A DNA stretch of 64,000 bases from Fasciola hepatica. Its lineage: Eukaryota; Platyhelminthes; Trematoda; Plagiorchiida; Fasciolidae. Below are positions 63,994-64,000 of the stretch, in pieces. The translations under genes and the position numbers were made by a program. Under the pieces are notes generated by a model. That model saw nothing but the letters and a program-made list of their open reading frames with translations. It did not search any database and was not told where the DNA came from. The DNA lies in assembly GCA_948099385.1 (NCBI GenBank), contig CANUEZ040000104.1:747001-811000 (forward strand), written 5' to 3'. Position 1 is the first letter of the stretch. Each line of letters begins with the position of its first letter.

Positions 63994-64000
63994 CTCATGT

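Noticed and set aside
1..64000. CRISPR array, bacterial operon or prophage
   Set aside because: No spaced direct repeats of the right size; genes are spliced and transposons are eukaryotic. The only short-period array is the 24-bp gag repeat, which has no spacers.

Overview
The window is animal nuclear DNA and almost entirely transposon-derived. I read it as a parasitic flatworm (Neodermata: a trematode or a large-genome cestode). The basis is a mixture of RTE-like and CR1-like non-LTR elements, BEL/Pao and Ty3/Gypsy LTR elements, a Penelope-like element and a hammerhead-ribozyme SINE, together with host genes whose introns can be only 34-64 bp. No species call is possible from sequence alone. 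No bacterial features (operons, Shine-Dalgarno sites, CRISPR) are present.

Layout. 1-5.6 kb: a decayed CR1/Jockey-like RT and anonymous sequence. 5.69-8.92 kb: a very young, internally deleted BEL/Pao element with 579-bp LTRs that read as identical, a TG...CA structure and a perfect 5-bp target duplication. 9.4-13.97 kb: a long hairpin, a CR1 3' tail and a minus-strand CR1 RT. 14.0-18.6 kb: an older minus-strand BEL/Pao copy (5' LTR, gag, CCHC, protease, RT, RNase H, start of integrase). 19.3-27.8 kb: a pile of CR1 copies in both orientations. The largest (21.68-26.26 kb, minus) carries ORF1, endonuclease and RT and is split by a solo LTR of the 14-18 kb BEL family with a perfect target duplication.

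28.90-29.88 kb, minus: a genuine five-exon host gene of about 200 codons with a DUF4806-like region; all splice phases agree. 31.6-33.0 kb: a Penelope-like fragment with a GIY-YIG nuclease domain between 441-bp near-perfect inverted repeats, flanked by a 12-bp direct repeat. 33.1-35.7 kb: tRNA-derived SINEs and a hairpin-bearing repeat family. 35.9-37.9 kb: an RTE copy ended by a dimeric SINE. 38.27-41.50 kb: a minus-strand Ty3/Gypsy element with an inverted duplication of its own 3' end and, inserted in its RNase H region, a tRNA-headed SINE carrying a complete hammerhead ribozyme core (39760-39804).

41.8-51.6 kb: an RTE 3' fragment, then a minus-strand CR1-like element cut in two by an almost full-length RTE copy (45.75-49.49 kb). 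52.4-58.2 kb: repeat remnants, two endonuclease fragments and a Gypsy gag fragment. 58.4-61.8 kb: another long RTE copy ending in a CA/TA microsatellite. 63.13-63.99 kb: a second host gene with two visible exons, encoding a small membrane-anchored lysine-rich protein.

Apart from the two host genes every coding stretch is a transposon relic with stops and frameshifts. The most interesting material is the self-cleaving SINE, the two large inverted-repeat transposon structures, the covarying hairpin at the CR1 3' ends, and the 376-bp identical 3' block shared by two otherwise diverged RTE copies.
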